Below are positions 5,001-6,798 of a stretch of DNA of 6,798 nucleotides, in pieces. The translations under genes and the position numbers were made by a program. Under the pieces are notes generated by a model. It saw only the letters and a program-made list of their open reading frames with translations, was not told the origin of the DNA and searched no databases. The stretch is from Pseudomonadota bacterium (lineage in GTDB: Bacteria > Pseudomonadota > Alphaproteobacteria > Rhizobiales > Methylopilaceae), in NCBI GenBank assembly GCA_023389135.1, contig JAEWEX010000109.1, forward strand, positions 1 to 6,798, given 5' to 3'. How positions within the stretch are numbered: the first letter of the stretch is position 1; each line of letters starts with the position of its first letter.

Positions 5001-6229
5001 GCGACGAGCTCCTGCTGGCGGCGATGGACGAGGTCGTCCAGCTCGCTGGTGGTGGCGGTGTCGGGAAGCCGGTTGAGCCGCAGGTCGCCATAGCCGCGCA
5101 TGTCGCGCAGGGCCGAGCCGGTGATGAGGCCGACCACCGTCTCACCCGGCCGGATGGCGCCCGAGCGCATCATCTGGTCCACGCCCGCGGCGGCGGCGGC
5201 GGACGACGGCTCGGCCAGCACGCCGTCCGTGGCGCCCAGCCGGCGCTGCCAGGACAGCGCCTCGATGTCGGTGACGGAGATCGCGACGCCCCCGCTTTCC
5301 CGCAGCGCCACCAGCGCGTCGAGCGCATCGGGCGGGACGCCGTGCTTCAGGTTGTGCATCACCGTGGTCTGCCCCTCGTCGAGGCCGAGCGCCTCCAGTT
5401 CCTCAAGGGTGCCGAGGCCGCGGCCCAGCGCGCTCTCCAGCGAGTTGAAGTTGGAGGGTTGCACGGCGGCGAGCCGCGGCAGCCGGTCGATGCGGCCCAG
5501 GCGGCGCAGGTCCTTGAAGCCGCGCCACATGCCGTACAGCGTCGCGCCGCCACCGACTGGCACCACCACCCAGTCGGGAACCGCGCCCATCTCTTCCACC
5601 AGCTCGTAGGCGATGGTCTTGGGGCCCTCCACGTGGAACGGGTTGGCGGCGCGCTTGGTGGTGGCGTCGAACCAGCCACCGTCCCTGCGGACCATGTCGA
5701 GCATGCGCTCGATCTGGACGAATGTGCCCTGCAGCTCGACGATCACGGCGCCGAGCCCCTGCATCGCCAGCAGGCGGTTGGGCTGCGTGCCGTGGGGCAC
5801 CAGCACGATGCATGGGAGCCCCGCGCGTGCGGCATAGGCGGCGCAGGACACCCCGGCGCTGCCGGTGGAGGCGATGATGATCTTCTCGGCGCCAAGTTCG
5901 TTTGCTTTCGAGACGGCGACGGAAAGCGCACGGTCCTTCTGGGAGCCGGTCGGGTTGGCGCTCTCCAGCTTCCAGAACAGGCGCTCCCCGGGGCGCGCGC
6001 GAGAGGCGACCAGCGGAGTTGCGCCCTCGCCCAGACTGACGATGGCGTCCGGCCGTTCGACCGGCAGCAGATCGGCATAATCCCACATGCTGCGGGCGGT
6101 GCCGGGCAGCTTCACCTCCGCCGGCGGGTAGTCGACGGTGAACGTGCCCGGGCAGCCGGAGCAGGCCTCGGGCGGTCGCCCCCGGGCGGAGGCGCCGCAG
6201 CTGTCGCAGGAAATAACGGCACTGGCCAT
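4997..6229 (-). CDS. Threonine-synthase-like fold-type II PLP-dependent enzyme
   Basis: A 410-residue cytosolic PLP enzyme of the threonine synthase / Ser-Thr dehydratase fold. The N-terminus carries two CxxC pairs (C8/C11 and C23/C26), a small zinc-ribbon-like module found on some threonine synthases. S-L-G-E-G-A-T-P-L at 65-73 is the usual threonine-synthase entry motif. The PLP lysine is K98 in N-P-T-G-S-Q-K-D-R, where threonine synthases normally have S-F-K-D. The cofactor loop is S-T-G-S-A-G (121-126), with Ser replacing the usual Asn. P-V-G-G-G-A (224-229) is the phosphate loop, and T-G-S-A-L-R-D (370-376) matches the pyridine-nitrogen region. A five-alanine run (344-348) is encoded by a GCC/GCG tract. 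These changes and the catabolic neighbours favour a lyase or ammonia-lyase over biosynthetic threonine synthase, but this is inference. The start is set by GGAG six bases upstream; the gene lies 23 bp after the TRAP permease and overlaps the creatininase gene by ATGA. Confidence 0.87.
   Translation of the reverse strand: MASAVISCDSCGASARGRPPEACSGCPGTFTVDYPPAEVKLPGTARSMWDYADLLPVERPDAIVSLGEGATPLVASRARPGERLFWKLESANPTGSQKDRALSVAVSKANELGAEKIIIASTGSAGVSCAAYAARAGLPCIVLVPHGTQPNRLLAMQGLGAVIVELQGTFVQIERMLDMVRRDGGWFDATTKRAANPFHVEGPKTIAYELVEEMGAVPDWVVVPVGGGATLYGMWRGFKDLRRLGRIDRLPRLAAVQPSNFNSLESALGRGLGTLEELEALGLDEGQTTVMHNLKHGVPPDALDALVALRESGGVAISVTDIEALSWQRRLGATDGVLAEPSSAAAAAGVDQMMRSGAIRPGETVVGLITGSALRDMRGYGDLRLNRLPDTATTSELDDLVHRRQQELVA
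5009..5013 (-). promoter_or_regulatory. Ribosome binding site of the creatininase-family gene
   Basis: AGGAG eight bases before the ATG at 5000-4998, within the final codons of the upstream PLP-enzyme gene. It supports this start and coupled re-initiation. Confidence 0.7.
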
Positions 6230-6235
6230 TTATTA

Positions 6236-6239
6236 CTCC
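6236..6239 (-). promoter_or_regulatory. Ribosome binding site of the PLP-enzyme gene
   Basis: GGAG six bases before the ATG at 6229-6227, in the 23-bp A/T-rich gap after the TRAP permease stop. It confirms the start, so both N-terminal CxxC pairs belong to the protein. Confidence 0.65.
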
Positions 6240-6252
6240 GTTGAATTTTTTC

Positions 6253-6798
6253 TCAGCCGAACACGAGGCCCGGCAGCCAGGTCGCCACCTGCGGCATGAA
6301 CATCACGAGGAAGATCACCAAGACATGGACCAGCACCATGGGCCCGGCATAGCGGCTGACCGCGCCGAGGCTGCAATTGGCGATGCTGGCGGAGATGAAC
6401 AGGCTGGAACCCACAGGTGGCGTGATGCCGCCGACATTCATGGCCATCACCATGAGCAGGCCCCAGTGGATCGGGTCGAAGCCGAGCGCAATGCCCATGG
6501 GGGCCACCACGGGCGTGAAGATGATCATCAGCGCGATCACCTCGATGAAGAACCCGAGCAGGAGGATGAGCATTATGACCAGCCCCGCGCCGAGGAAGTG
6601 CTGGCCGCCGGATATCTCCATCACCTCGCGCGCCGCGATCACCGGGAAGTTCTCGCGGGCGAGGATCCAGCTGAAGATCGCGGCCATGCAGATGATGAAC
6701 AGCGACAGGCTCGACAGCAGCCCCGACTGCAACAGCGCGGCGCGGATTTCCGCCCAGCCCATGCGCTTGTAGAAATAGGCGGCGCAGAAGGCGTAGAC
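6253..6798 (-). CDS. TRAP transporter large permease, DctM family (C-terminal part)
   Basis: The last 181 residues of an integral membrane protein; the gene starts beyond the right edge, and the frame is open to the last base of the window, so the internal ATG at 6762 is not its start. DctM subunits run about 425-450 residues, so roughly the C-terminal 40% is present. Hydrophobic segments lie at about 27-47, 68-96, 111-140 and 151-179 of the fragment. The G-F-F-I-E-V-I-A...P-V-V-A-P block with G-F-D-P-I-H-W-G, then the N-V-G-G-I-T-P-P-V-G-S-S-L-F segment (121-134), is the signature of this family. DctM works with a DctQ small subunit and a DctP binding protein, driving uptake of carboxylates, amino acids or compatible solutes with a sodium or proton gradient. 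The missing DctQ and DctP genes are probably just right of the window. The four enzymes downstream presumably act on the imported solute. Confidence 0.92.
   Translation of the reverse strand, partial: VYAFCAAYFYKRMGWAEIRAALLQSGLLSSLSLFIICMAAIFSWILARENFPVIAAREVMEISGGQHFLGAGLVIMLILLLGFFIEVIALMIIFTPVVAPMGIALGFDPIHWGLLMVMAMNVGGITPPVGSSLFISASIANCSLGAVSRYAGPMVLVHVLVIFLVMFMPQVATWLPGLVFG

Noticed and set aside
5183..5203. GCG/GCC triplet repeat as a mobile or regulatory repeat
   Set aside because: It encodes the short alanine run in the PLP enzyme and is typical of high-GC coding sequence.
4997..6229. Naming the PLP enzyme thrC (threonine synthase)
   Set aside because: The fold and several motifs match, but three active-site loops differ and the neighbours are catabolic, not the homoserine pathway genes, so the specific function is not supported.

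Overview
The window is GC-rich throughout, with strong G/C preference at third codon positions. That composition, together with a TRAP transporter, a GntR/FCD regulator and a Tat-signal solute-binding-type protein, suggests an alphaproteobacterium, though this is inference from gene content. Every gene I can support lies on the minus strand, so transcription runs from high to low coordinates. No RNA gene, CRISPR array, insertion sequence or attachment site is visible.

From right to left: (1) the C-terminal part of a DctM-family TRAP large permease (6253-6798, cut by the window edge); (2) a fold-type II PLP enzyme resembling threonine synthase (4997-6229); (3) a creatininase-superfamily metal-dependent amidohydrolase (4170-5000); (4) an M20 ArgE/DapE-type metallo-deacylase starting at a GTG (2902-4173); (5) a RidA-family enamine/imine deaminase (2424-2885). 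These five are separated by 23 bp, a 4-bp ATGA overlap, a 4-bp GTGA overlap and 16 bp, so they read as one transcription unit. Then come a 174-bp gap, (6) a 12-TM MFS transporter (1062-2249), a gap of about 178 bp, (7) a GntR/FCD transcription regulator (125-883) and (8) the Tat signal peptide of an exported protein (1-128, cut by the window edge). Genes 7 and 8 overlap by ATGA.

The simplest joint reading is a catabolic import cassette. A TRAP system brings in an organic acid or amino-acid derivative. The creatininase-type and M20-type hydrolases open or trim amide or cyclic amide bonds. The PLP enzyme eliminates or deaminates the amino acid released, and RidA hydrolyses the reactive enamine/imine to a 2-oxo acid and ammonia. 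The GntR/FCD protein is the probable substrate-responsive regulator, and the MFS and Tat-exported proteins are probably accessory transport components. The substrate cannot be named from sequence alone. The combination of creatininase, M20, threonine-synthase-like enzyme and RidA in one coupled operon does not match a textbook pathway that I recognise, although it is logically similar to ectoine catabolism (TRAP import, ring opening, M20 deacylation, fold-type II PLP enzyme).
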